NCBI GenBank assembly: GCA_965212145.1
Contig: CBDBUY010000004.1
Span: 682,001 to 746,000 of the forward strand
Direction: 5' to 3'
Origin: JAAEPI01 sp965212145
GTDB lineage: Bacteria; Bacteroidota; Bacteroidia; Cytophagales; Cyclobacteriaceae
DNA: 64,000 bases
Under the pieces are notes generated by a model. It searched no databases and was not told the origin of the DNA. It saw only the letters and a list, made by a program, of their open reading frames with translations. The position numbers and the translations under genes were made by a program. Positions 10,101 to 17,799 of the stretch are shown here, piece after piece (position 1 is the first letter of the stretch; every line of letters begins with the position of its first letter).

Positions 10101-12172
10101 TTCCCAAGAAGGACAGCATGTACCTGCGTACCGTGAATGAGCCATTTAAATTCTACAACTCAACAGCTGAGCTCGAAGGGTTTGCCAATATAACAACTAA
10201 TGGAGTTTACGGTGGCGGAACAATGCTCACAAGAGGTTCAAAATCCATCTCCAATGAGCTTAACTTCAAAGAGTTCTCTTACTCAGCGCGTCATGCTGAA
10301 TTCGAGATTTTGACCGATGACCCGGAGAAGCCGGCGATGGCTGGAGACGACATTGCGTTGGAGTTTGATCTAACAGCGAACAACGCAACCATCCGTCCGG
10401 AACAGCGAGGAATTGCCGCCTTGGAGTTTCCTTATGCCAAAATGAAAACATCCATCACTGAAGCCGTTTGGGACTTGGAAACCCAGAAAATTGTGATGAC
10501 CAAACCGGAAAATGTACCCATTGAAGATTCCTATTTTTATAGCACTCGAGAGGAACTTGACTCCCTTGCTTTCAGTGGCGAAAAAGCGACTTATGATATC
10601 AACACTCAAGAACTAAAAGTCGAGGGTATCCCATACATCACCGTGGCTGATTCTCGAGTGATCCCGGAGGGAAACACAACGACCATCCTTGCCGATTCAC
10701 GGTTACAAAAATTCAATAACGCCGAGGTGATCATTGACACGCTGAATGGATTTCATAGGCTCATAAAAGGTGAGATCACTGTAATCTCCAGAAACATGTT
10801 CCAGGGGTCTGCACTCTACGAGCAGGTAGTAGAGGCCGACACTTTCTACATAAAATTCAATTCATTTGACCTTGAAGATGTTCAACTTTCCGAGAAAGAA
10901 AGTCTCAGAATGACAGTCTCGGGTGGTGAGGTTCCGGAAACACAAAACCTTAAAATAGCACCTGGATTTTTTTATAAGGGAAGTGTGAAAATGTTCGCTT
11001 ATAAGGCCGCACTAGAACTGGACGGGGCGGTGAGAATGGATGTCAAAAACATCCCGACGGGAGATCTTTGGATACCATATACTCGACGAGACAGTTCAGT
11101 TCACCCGCACATTCCGATTCAAAATGCCGTCTTTGAAGATGGAAGTCAGGGTATCGCTGGACTTCATACCGATATCAAGGGTGACCTATATTCCACGTTT
11201 GTCGAAAGGCGAAGAAACTCCTCAGATCTCGATGTTTTCAGAGCACAGGGAGAGTTGTCCTTTGATACCGCATCTCGAAATTTTAAAATAGAAACTCCCG
11301 CTAAGTCAGCTGGCTCATATGCAGGTTCCACATTCATGTACAATGATGCCAACTCTAATCTTCTGGTAGAAGGCCCAGCTACCTTCTTTAAACCAACGAC
11401 CACAGACATAGAACTCAAAGCCACCGTTACAGGAACTGGTAACCGTGAGACGAATCAGTTTACATTGAATTCATTTATTACGATGAACTTCGGTGTTGCT
11501 GACGCGATCATCGACGATATGGGAAGAGACATTATTTCGGCTGTAGAAATAATGGGCGCTAACACGGCCAATGATCCTTCCGACGAAATGCTGTATAAGG
11601 TTGCAAATATTATTGGGAACAGGGCGGCATTGAGATATCGTGAGAATTTACTTGGAGGCTATAAGTCTTTGATGTCTACATCCAAGGAGCTCGATAAATC
11701 ACTGGTCATATCCGGAGTAACACTGAATTGGAATCCTGAATTCAAAGCGTGGTACAGCTCCTCCAAAATCGGACTATCCCATGCCGGACGAAGCGACATC
11801 AACGCCCAGCTGGATGGCTTTATGGAAATTCGAAGAGACGAAACAAACGCAGATGTAATGAACCTGTTCATTCAGGCTTCACCTGAGGTTTGGTATTTTA
11901 TTTCCTACCATGATAAAAACCTCCTGATGTATTCTTCTAACTCCGATTTCAACGAGTTGGTCAAGTCCAAATCTAACCTTGGTAAAGAAAAGCCGGGCGA
12001 GTTGGTTTTCGTAGTTGGTGATACCAATGAAACCCTCAGCTTCATCAATACTTTCAGAAAGAATTACTTTGGGATTGAAACTCCCTACAACTTGTCCTCA
12101 CCAAGCGACGCAAGCCTGGAAGATGAGAAATTCGATACTATAGAGGATGACGATGATGGATTTGGCTTCTAA
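7193..12172 (+). CDS. Giant secreted protein with acidic DPW repeats, function unknown
   Basis: I do not recognise a named family. The 1659 residues begin with a signal peptide (hydrophobic about residues 5-18, ending near GKGQ). Residues ~25-180 are mainly helical. Residues 202-275 form an acidic low-complexity segment with seven DPW tripeptides plus two DPY and one DQW. The remaining ~1350 residues are beta-strand-rich, with recurrent phrases of the type 'element at this position, value assigned' and many Asp/Gly turns, which suggests long beta-sheet or solenoid architecture. The C-terminus is also acidic (EDDDDGFGF). There is no T9SS sorting domain. Location is probably periplasm or outer membrane. 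A TACTTTTA (one mismatch from the -7 box) lies just before the ATG. It is encoded just after prmA and before an M20 dipeptidase, neither of which explains it. Confidence 0.6.
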   Translation: MNRAGVLTVLLILLLVIAGKGQDYSEDPTEFQQQAKQLIQTHNQTEAGYQVGNKFSTAWSSWSTPQKDLLIKIAREMERRGHNKETFFNFFAGMAFAASGESITGEKMTKLMKVAQEVLKTRSKKEYAEFAHGLNFFLAGRYLAFTTNIKTQALEGSYDFTIINGDPMALITSDGDVVKLDSIAAGDGIADYTVDENDDYVDPWAEDPYAAVEIEGDPWADQEADDPWADDPWGDISNDDPYGDDQWADNENNDPWGDNASYDPWADNENANDPWAAKAIKKPIPDRPKVEPPIQHDYVEDMRAQYYFPPLDGPSIELKGINIFMKSHYDTMTISGVDGNFLLTNRIFAGEGGKMPWPQIHDKMNGARLEFGEWHFEADRDYFWTPNATLHFDKFSDQPIEGRFEFKSQAHKPGQGTDFPIFTSNNADITVELTERSKYSGGLEIRGNKFFGKATSREQGKLEITGAKGNQVVVTAKEFVLADSSMTTQNGELLLIHGSDTIYHPSVQMWFDEAKEELTVLRTKGYSVTPFRSTYFGVELNADLIKWNIAKDSIIIDLLNGKRAIPMTVESDQYFTYERFKRMNPSFPTHPLVMIVAFAKKYGDLKEFYDSELMVEYDMTLPMVRGNIKILEQYGMVSYDPEKAVVTVHDKAYHYFDAAAKEKDFDHIYIESYSENAPNAIIRLDSGQMVINGVTSFSVVEGYGLEFEPDSSKQLILLKDRGFKMDGKVTEGDFIYNGRDFTFNYPQFLLNMPQIDSLQLKVTQVDTTYEGNVKEEKKPLANNISFTSGTLYIENPENKGGHLDNDTYPYFTSDSEGIVYFDGNEILNGAYDKSVFFVLPPFEVDSIDQASESSFVFDGTFVSGGIFPEFEETMSIQEDKSLGFVHQIPPEGYNLYGTEARTYEKIYMSNSGIRGGGQIDFLTTQIFSDDFIYYPDSVSADGSGGRIQPGDYKGASFPEAVLGAYDMYWLPKKDSMYLRTVNEPFKFYNSTAELEGFANITTNGVYGGGTMLTRGSKSISNELNFKEFSYSARHAEFEILTDDPEKPAMAGDDIALEFDLTANNATIRPEQRGIAALEFPYAKMKTSITEAVWDLETQKIVMTKPENVPIEDSYFYSTREELDSLAFSGEKATYDINTQELKVEGIPYITVADSRVIPEGNTTTILADSRLQKFNNAEVIIDTLNGFHRLIKGEITVISRNMFQGSALYEQVVEADTFYIKFNSFDLEDVQLSEKESLRMTVSGGEVPETQNLKIAPGFFYKGSVKMFAYKAALELDGAVRMDVKNIPTGDLWIPYTRRDSSVHPHIPIQNAVFEDGSQGIAGLHTDIKGDLYSTFVERRRNSSDLDVFRAQGELSFDTASRNFKIETPAKSAGSYAGSTFMYNDANSNLLVEGPATFFKPTTTDIELKATVTGTGNRETNQFTLNSFITMNFGVADAIIDDMGRDIISAVEIMGANTANDPSDEMLYKVANIIGNRAALRYRENLLGGYKSLMSTSKELDKSLVISGVTLNWNPEFKAWYSSSKIGLSHAGRSDINAQLDGFMEIRRDETNADVMNLFIQASPEVWYFISYHDKNLLMYSSNSDFNELVKSKSNLGKEKPGELVFVVGDTNETLSFINTFRKNYFGIETPYNLSSPSDASLEDEKFDTIEDDDDGFGF
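7796..8017 (+). repeat. DPW-repeat coding segment
   Basis: Codons 202-275 of the giant protein encode an irregular series of DPW units, mostly written as xDPWA(D/E) or DDPWGD, separated by 3-15 acidic or Asn-rich residues. I count seven DPW, two DPY and one DQW. At the DNA level the units are variable (gatccatgg, gatccttgg, gatccgtgg), so this is an old protein repeat and not a recent tandem DNA duplication. Confidence 0.85.
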
Positions 12173-12179
12173 GCTCCAT

Positions 12180-12187
12180 TATCTTTG
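12180..12187 (+). promoter_or_regulatory. -7 promoter box of the M20 dipeptidase gene
   Basis: TATCTTTG is an exact match to TAnnTTTG, placed 23 nt before the ATG at 12211. It lies in the 38-nt gap after the giant-protein gene, so the dipeptidase probably has its own transcript. No TTTG was found at the ideal -33 spacing. Confidence 0.4.
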
Positions 12188-12210
12188 CCTCCACATTAAC
12201 CAAAAACTGT

Positions 12211-13575
12211 ATGAGCACTACCAGCTTCCTTGAAGAGAATAAGGAACGGTTCCTGAACGAACTTATAGATTTGCTGAAAATTCCCTCTGTCAGCGCTGAC
12301 TCCAAATACAAAGCTGATGTCGCGAGAGCCGCCGATTTTGTCAAAGAAAAACTACTGGAAGCTGGTGTAGACCACGCTGAAATCTGCAAAACAGATGGAC
12401 ACCCGATCGTGTATGGTGAAAAGATCGTGGATCCCAGCAAACCCACAGTACTGGTCTATGGACATTACGACGTTCAGCCGCCGGACCCGCTTGATCTCTG
12501 GGATTCGCCCCCCTTCGAGCCAGTGGTGAAAAATGAAAAGATCTATGCCCGTGGATCTGCCGACGACAAAGGTCAGATGTACATGCATGTGAAGGCTTTC
12601 GAAACGTTGAACAAAAATGGAGAGCTCCCATGCAATGTCAAATTCATGATAGAGGGCGAGGAAGAGGTTGGTTCAGACAGTCTTGAGCCTTTCGTGAAAA
12701 ATAACACAGACAAACTAGCTTGCGATGTAATTCTCATCTCTGACACATCCATCATTAGCAATGAGCACCCATCAATATGTGTTGGGTTACGTGGGCTATC
12801 TTATCTGGAAGTAGAAGTGACCGGCCCAAATCGTGACCTGCACTCTGGAATTTATGGAGGTGGTGTTGCCAACCCGATCAATGTTTTGGCCAAAATGATT
12901 GGATCACTGCACGATGCAAATGGGAAAATTACAATACCCGAATTTTACGACGATGTGCTGGAACATGACGAGGCATTTAGGGAAGAACTAGCCCGAGCGC
13001 CTTTCGATTTGGATGCTTATAAAAAAGAGCTGGACATTGAAGAAGTTCAGGGCGAAGCAGGTTATTCTACAATTGAGCGCACCGGAATCCGGCCAACCTT
13101 GGACATAAATGGAATCTGGGGTGGCTACACAGGTGAAGGGGCTAAAACAGTGCTTCCTTCCAAGGCTTTTGCGAAGCTTTCATGCAGACTGGTGCCTAAC
13201 CAAAATAGTGATAAGATAACGGAGATAGTGACCAACCATCTTCAATCCATCGCACCTAAATCCGTGAAAGTTAAAGTCTCTCCACATCATGGTGGTGAAG
13301 CAGCGGTTATTCCAACGGACTCAGAGGGATATTTGGCGGCAAGTGATGCTTTCGAAAAAGTGTGGGGTAAAAAACCAATCCCGACCATGGATGGTGGTAG
13401 TATCCCTATCGTGGCGTTGTTCCAAAAAGAACTTAAAACAGATCCAATTCTGATGGGATTTGGGCTGGATGAAGATGCGATCCATTCGCCGAACGAAAGC
13501 TACGGTCTTTTCAATTTTTACAAGGGCATTGAGACCATCGTGGAATTTCATAAATCGCTGGCGTCAAGGGGTTGA
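12211..13575 (+). CDS. M20 family metallodipeptidase
   Basis: A 454-residue cytoplasmic-type protein (no signal peptide) of the M20 zinc peptidase family, in the CNDP/PepV-like dipeptidase branch. Metal and catalytic motifs are in order: GHYDVQPP with His85, ARGSADDKGQ with the bridging Asp, EGEEEVGS with the general-base Glu pair, DGGSIPI, and the final HSPNE ligand. The inserted dimerisation ('lid') domain occupies roughly residues 200-330 and includes DLHSGIYGG. Such enzymes hydrolyse dipeptides and N-acyl amino acids; the exact substrate is not readable. Its stop codon lies inside a hairpin. Confidence 0.92.
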   Translation: MSTTSFLEENKERFLNELIDLLKIPSVSADSKYKADVARAADFVKEKLLEAGVDHAEICKTDGHPIVYGEKIVDPSKPTVLVYGHYDVQPPDPLDLWDSPPFEPVVKNEKIYARGSADDKGQMYMHVKAFETLNKNGELPCNVKFMIEGEEEVGSDSLEPFVKNNTDKLACDVILISDTSIISNEHPSICVGLRGLSYLEVEVTGPNRDLHSGIYGGGVANPINVLAKMIGSLHDANGKITIPEFYDDVLEHDEAFREELARAPFDLDAYKKELDIEEVQGEAGYSTIERTGIRPTLDINGIWGGYTGEGAKTVLPSKAFAKLSCRLVPNQNSDKITEIVTNHLQSIAPKSVKVKVSPHHGGEAAVIPTDSEGYLAASDAFEKVWGKKPIPTMDGGSIPIVALFQKELKTDPILMGFGLDEDAIHSPNESYGLFNFYKGIETIVEFHKSLASRG

Positions 13576-13594
13576 TAATGAGGATCAACCCTTG
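13565..13594 (+). terminator. Hairpin at the dipeptidase stop codon
   Basis: CAAGGGGTTGAT and ATCAACCCTTG pair as an 11-bp stem with a single G bulge and a short loop, and the stop codon TGA lies in the 5' arm. There is no U-run after it, so it could be a transcript-stabilising structure instead of a classical intrinsic terminator. Confidence 0.4.
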
Positions 13595-13627
13595 TAAAAC
13601 AAATATTTCGGCTCAATTTTGCGCTGC

Positions 13628-14902
13628 ATGAAGAAAGGACTGATTTTTTTGGCGTTGGCTGTGGTGTTGGGTTCAGCCGCTATTTTGCTTTTTCCTAAAA
13701 CAGAAAAGAAGAAGACGAGTAGTGAAGCCGTCATAGAGGAATGTATTGACTTGGACGATCCCGTTGAAGTTTACGGAATCAACGTTGATACGCTTGATGT
13801 TTCCATCGGGCGAGTCAAGAAAAACCAGACGTTATCAGTTATTCTGGAGGACTATGGCGTAGACTACCGGGATATTTACACCTTGGTGCAAAAAGCACGT
13901 GATGTTTTCAATGTCCGAAAAATCAAGGCCGGTGACCCTTTTGTCATCATCCATTCCAAAACTAACAACAAGGCAAGACAATTTATACTGGAGCCAAGCG
14001 ATAGAGAGTATGTCATTTACCACCTGGCAGATTCCATCTATGCCGAACGGATTGAAAAAGAAGTAGAAATAAAGGAACAGGAGTTTGCCGGAGAAATCAC
14101 CTCCTCGGTTTATTTGACGGCAGTAAACAATGGTGGATCCCCACAGCTAGTGCATCGATTGGTTGATGTATTTGCTTGGCAAGTGGATTTCTTCCGCATT
14201 CAAAAGGGCGATAAATTCAAAGTTATTTATGAGGAAGAAACTGTTGATGGCAAGCAAGTGGGCATCAAGCGAATCAAAGCCGCCTGGTTTGAACACTTCG
14301 GGAAATCTCATTATGCCATCTTTTTTGATGAATGTGGCGGGATGGACTACTACGACGAATGCGGGAATAGCGTAAGGAGAGCCTTTATGAAAGCACCTCT
14401 TAATTATTCGAGGATCAGCTCGAGATATTCACCCAGAAGATTCCACCCGGTTTTGAAAAGATACAGGGCACATTTAGGAACAGACTATGCGGCACCCACA
14501 GGAACACCGATTCGATCAGTTGGAGATGGGGTTGTTACGGAAGCTCAGTATAAAAGTGGTAATGGGAACTATGTGAAAATCAGGCATAATAGCACCTATA
14601 CCACTCAGTACCTTCACATGTCCAAGATTGCCGCAGGTATTCGGCCGGGTAAGACGATCGTTCAGGGACAAACGATCGGGTATGTTGGAAGTACTGGACT
14701 CGCGACCGGCCCGCATCTTTGCTTCCGTTTTTGGAAAAATGGGCGTCAGGTGGATGCTTTAAAAGTGGATTTACCACCTGCCAAGCCCGTTGACCCTTCT
14801 GGGTTTTCAGAATTTATGTCGCTCAGCGAAGAAATGGTTGAACGATTAGATGAAATCGAAATCCAAGCACCGGTACTTACGGCACAAGCTTCTTCTAAAT
14901 AG
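13628..14902 (+). CDS. M23 family peptidoglycan endopeptidase, Cys-variant
   Basis: A 424-residue protein with an N-terminal hydrophobic anchor or signal (KKGLIFLALAVVLGSAAILLF), a central OapA/LysM-like region (residues ~60-230) and a C-terminal LytM domain. Zinc-site motifs: HLGTD (HxxxD) near residue 286, QYLHMS supplying the catalytic His, and GPHLCFRF where the usual HxH is HxC. The last position is normally a zinc-binding His and is here Cys. M23 enzymes cut peptide cross-links in peptidoglycan. The ATG at 13628 is preferred over a TTG three codons upstream; CAATTTTG (13614-13621) ends 6 nt before it, which suggests a nearly leaderless mRNA. Confidence 0.88.
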   Translation: MKKGLIFLALAVVLGSAAILLFPKTEKKKTSSEAVIEECIDLDDPVEVYGINVDTLDVSIGRVKKNQTLSVILEDYGVDYRDIYTLVQKARDVFNVRKIKAGDPFVIIHSKTNNKARQFILEPSDREYVIYHLADSIYAERIEKEVEIKEQEFAGEITSSVYLTAVNNGGSPQLVHRLVDVFAWQVDFFRIQKGDKFKVIYEEETVDGKQVGIKRIKAAWFEHFGKSHYAIFFDECGGMDYYDECGNSVRRAFMKAPLNYSRISSRYSPRRFHPVLKRYRAHLGTDYAAPTGTPIRSVGDGVVTEAQYKSGNGNYVKIRHNSTYTTQYLHMSKIAAGIRPGKTIVQGQTIGYVGSTGLATGPHLCFRFWKNGRQVDALKVDLPPAKPVDPSGFSEFMSLSEEMVERLDEIEIQAPVLTAQASSK

Positions 14903-14975
14903 GTTTAGTCTTCCAATCCTTTTAAATGTTGGGTTAATTACCGTTCTTTAATGTTCCAACAAGTTTCATTTTGTT

Positions 14976-15656
14976 ATGCTTAGGGCGGTACTATCACTAT
15001 TTACGATTGCATGTTTTTCCATTTGTTCTGTGTCAGGACAGAACGAACAACTAGCCACGGTCTCCGGAAAGGTGCTCAGCGCCAAGGATTCTTCAACTTT
15101 GTCAGCTAGCATCTTATATGAAAAACTCCCCTATTATGACGATATGGGACTTACCAATGCAAATACTGAAGGTTCTTTCAATTTTCAGCTGGTGAAGGAT
15201 GTGACCTATAACATCTCGATTCGTAAAGATTCCTTCAAGCCATTTAATCAAGAAGTTACAGCGACAGGAGAAAGTTTGGAGGTCAATTTCTATCTCGACG
15301 TAGACTCAGAAAGTGAAGTGATTCGACTGGACAATGTAATCTTCGCTAGAGGAAGTGATGTGTTGCAACAAGAGTCTTTTGGGGAACTGGATCTATTACG
15401 TGATCGTATGAAAAACAACCATGAGATGGTCATTCAGCTTGAGGGCCATACAGATTTCGCCGGAAATCCGACCGCCAACCTTGCACTTTCCCAAGCTCGA
15501 GTGGATGCCGTTAAAAAATACCTAACAAAAGGAGGCATCAACAAGAACCGAATTTTGACAAAAGCCTTTGGAGGTGCCCAGCCGCTATATCAAGATAGAA
15601 CCCCTGATGCCATGGCCAAAAATCGCCGTGTAGAAGTAAGAATCATTAAAAAATAA
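14976..15656 (+). CDS. OmpA-family outer membrane protein
   Basis: 226 residues. The order is a signal peptide (to about residue 21, CSVSGQ), a carboxypeptidase-regulatory-like beta-sandwich (ATVSGKVLSAKDSSTLSASI, about 25-108), then an OmpA_C peptidoglycan-binding domain (about 115-225) with the typical EGHTD, LSQARVDAVKKYL and KNRRVEVRI segments. The OmpA domain tethers the outer membrane to the cell wall through diaminopimelate. It ends only 9 nt before the next gene, another OmpA protein with the same two C-terminal domain types, so the pair is likely co-transcribed. TCATTTTG (14966-14973) is a possible -7 box just before the ATG. Confidence 0.9.
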   Translation: MLRAVLSLFTIACFSICSVSGQNEQLATVSGKVLSAKDSSTLSASILYEKLPYYDDMGLTNANTEGSFNFQLVKDVTYNISIRKDSFKPFNQEVTATGESLEVNFYLDVDSESEVIRLDNVIFARGSDVLQQESFGELDLLRDRMKNNHEMVIQLEGHTDFAGNPTANLALSQARVDAVKKYLTKGGINKNRILTKAFGGAQPLYQDRTPDAMAKNRRVEVRIIKK

Positions 15657-15665
15657 TAAGTGGCA

Positions 15666-17717
15666 ATGAAAAAGCTCACATTTCTAATTCTTGGACTTAC
15701 CCTCTCCTTGTATGCAATTAGTCAGGAGACAGTTGTTTGGGGTGCGGAGGTAATGGATTTATCTTCGGAATTTGGCCCCTTCGAATATTCTGGAATCCAG
15801 GTGCTGCATAAACCAAATGTCCTTCCGGGAGGAGGAGACAACCCTAACGCCTGGAGACCTAAAAAGTCAGATACCGAAGAGTTTATAATGGTTTCCTTTG
15901 ACACTCCCATTATAGCAAAGCAGGTTGCGATTGCGGAATCAGAGAACCCCGGAGCTGTTAAGAAAATTATTGCCTATGATGCTGATTACAACGAGTATGA
16001 TTTGTTTCCTGAGTTGACTCCTCGTTCTCTTCCGATTGAAAGCCGACTTTTGAACTTGTTTTTTGAGCAGACCGCCTATAAGATTCAAGCAATTAAGGTC
16101 ATCATAGATGGAAAGGCGGTTCAGGGATACAATGCGATTGATGCCATTGGTATTTCGGCTTCCAACATTCCGATCAATGTCCTAATCAAGTTGGCAAAAA
16201 ACGTAAATGAGGGCATGAGTGCCGATCGACTGGGGAAAAACGTAAACTCAAGCTACCAGGAGCATAGTCCGGTACTATCTCCTGATGGAATGAAGCTCTA
16301 TTTCAGCCGTCAGTACCATCCAGATAACGTGGGTGGTGATTCTGATCAAGAAGATATTTGGGTGTCAGAAATGGATCCGGAGACCGGTGAGTGGCTGCCG
16401 GCTACAAATGTTGGCCCACCATTAAACACGGAAGGCCCAAACTTCATTAGCTCTATAAGCCAGGTAGGCGATAAAGAAATCATTGTCCTCGGTAACAAGT
16501 ATGGCAAAAAGGGGAGAATGTTCACAGGAGTTTCAATTGCTGAAAGAACAGGAGACACATTCTCCGAACCCATGAATGTCGAGATTGAAGATTTTTACAA
16601 TTACTCACAAAACGCTGATTTTTTCATGGTACCTGGCGGAGAGGCCATGGTGCTATCAGCAGAACGTGATGATTCGTATGGATTAAGGGATTTGTACGTC
16701 ACTTTTAAAAGAGGCGAGGGCTGGTCAGCTCCTTTGAACCTGGGAAATGAAATCAACACAGTTGGAGATGAAGAATCGCCCTTCCTTGCTGAAGATGGGC
16801 GTACGATGTACTTCTCTACGAATGGGCAAAGTGGGTATGGCGGCAAAGACATTTACGTTTCTCAGAGATTAGATGATAGCTGGACCAAATGGTCCACGCC
16901 TGAAAACATGGGAGCCGGAATCAACAAAGAAGGAGACGATGAATATTTCAGTATCCCAACAAATGGGGAGTACGCATACTTCACCAGAGGAGCCGAAGGG
17001 GAAGACATGGATATTTTCACTTTTAAAGTAGAGGATCTCTTTGTAGAAAAAGCCGGACCGGTTTACGAAACCATGAAGCACCTCATTGATGAGCCGATTT
17101 ACATCGCCATTGAAGGGCTGGTTATTGATTCAGAAACTGGTGAGGTAGTTCCTGGAGCCAAAGTAGAAATCGAGCGACTTCCTGATGGTGCCGATATTGG
17201 TGAAACCATCGCAGGACCAGATGGAGCCTACAAGTTGACCGTACTTCCTGGTGCTCGCTATGGAGTCATTCCTTCGGCAGAAGGCTATTTCTCGGAATCA
17301 GAAAATTTCGACTTTAATGACATTGCTGAAAGCACCACGGTAAAAAGAGATTTGAAACTAGTGCCTAAGGATTCCGACCTGCCGATCACTTTCAACAACA
17401 TCTTCTTTGATTTTGATAAGGCGACACTTCAGACTTCCTCATACCCAGAACTTGGGCGAGTTCATAAGTTGCTAGAGGATGGATCACTTAAAGGAATCAC
17501 GATTTCAGGCCATACAGATTCTGTCGGTGATGCCAGTTACAACCTTAGCCTTTCTAAGAGAAGAGCTCGAGCGGTTTACAACTACTTCCTTGAGAGGGGA
17601 ATTGCTAAAGATCGTTTGAAATACGAAGGGCTTGGAGAAACTAAACCGGCCGTGCCGAACGATACTAAAGCGAATCGAGCTAAAAATAGAAGAGTGGAAT
17701 TCACTCGATTTAAATAA
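15666..17717 (+). CDS. PD40 beta-propeller, CRD and OmpA domain protein (PorE-like)
   Basis: 683 residues from the ATG at 15666 (an in-frame GTG at 15660 is possible). Order: signal peptide (to ~20, YAISQ); a discoidin-like beta-sandwich (~25-180); a PD40/WD40-like propeller (~195-450) with repeats such as SPVLSPDGMKLYFS, SPFLAEDGRTMYFS and YFSIPTNGEYAYFT; a carboxypeptidase-regulatory-like domain (~480-570, IEGLVIDSETGEVVPGA); and an OmpA_C domain (~575-683, SGHTDSVGDASYNLSLSKRRA). This resembles the T9SS-associated PorE, but the N-terminal TPR of PorE is absent and a different domain is in its place. A role in anchoring an envelope machine to peptidoglycan is inferred. Confidence 0.85.
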   Translation: MKKLTFLILGLTLSLYAISQETVVWGAEVMDLSSEFGPFEYSGIQVLHKPNVLPGGGDNPNAWRPKKSDTEEFIMVSFDTPIIAKQVAIAESENPGAVKKIIAYDADYNEYDLFPELTPRSLPIESRLLNLFFEQTAYKIQAIKVIIDGKAVQGYNAIDAIGISASNIPINVLIKLAKNVNEGMSADRLGKNVNSSYQEHSPVLSPDGMKLYFSRQYHPDNVGGDSDQEDIWVSEMDPETGEWLPATNVGPPLNTEGPNFISSISQVGDKEIIVLGNKYGKKGRMFTGVSIAERTGDTFSEPMNVEIEDFYNYSQNADFFMVPGGEAMVLSAERDDSYGLRDLYVTFKRGEGWSAPLNLGNEINTVGDEESPFLAEDGRTMYFSTNGQSGYGGKDIYVSQRLDDSWTKWSTPENMGAGINKEGDDEYFSIPTNGEYAYFTRGAEGEDMDIFTFKVEDLFVEKAGPVYETMKHLIDEPIYIAIEGLVIDSETGEVVPGAKVEIERLPDGADIGETIAGPDGAYKLTVLPGARYGVIPSAEGYFSESENFDFNDIAESTTVKRDLKLVPKDSDLPITFNNIFFDFDKATLQTSSYPELGRVHKLLEDGSLKGITISGHTDSVGDASYNLSLSKRRARAVYNYFLERGIAKDRLKYEGLGETKPAVPNDTKANRAKNRRVEFTRFK

Positions 17718-17742
17718 GAGAAATAATTCCTAACCAATAATC

Positions 17743-17773
17743 AAAAGGTGGCCATAGCGGTCACCTTTTTGTT
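17743..17773 (+). terminator. Intrinsic terminator after the OmpA pair
   Basis: AAAAGGTG-G-CC (17743-17753) pairs with GG-T-CACCTTTT (17759-17769) around the loop ATAGC, followed by a T-rich tail ending in TTTTTGTTT. It lies 26 nt after the OmpA stop codon and ends the two-gene operon. Confidence 0.8.
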
Positions 17774-17799
17774 TAAGCAATAGATCATAACTTTAGTGC

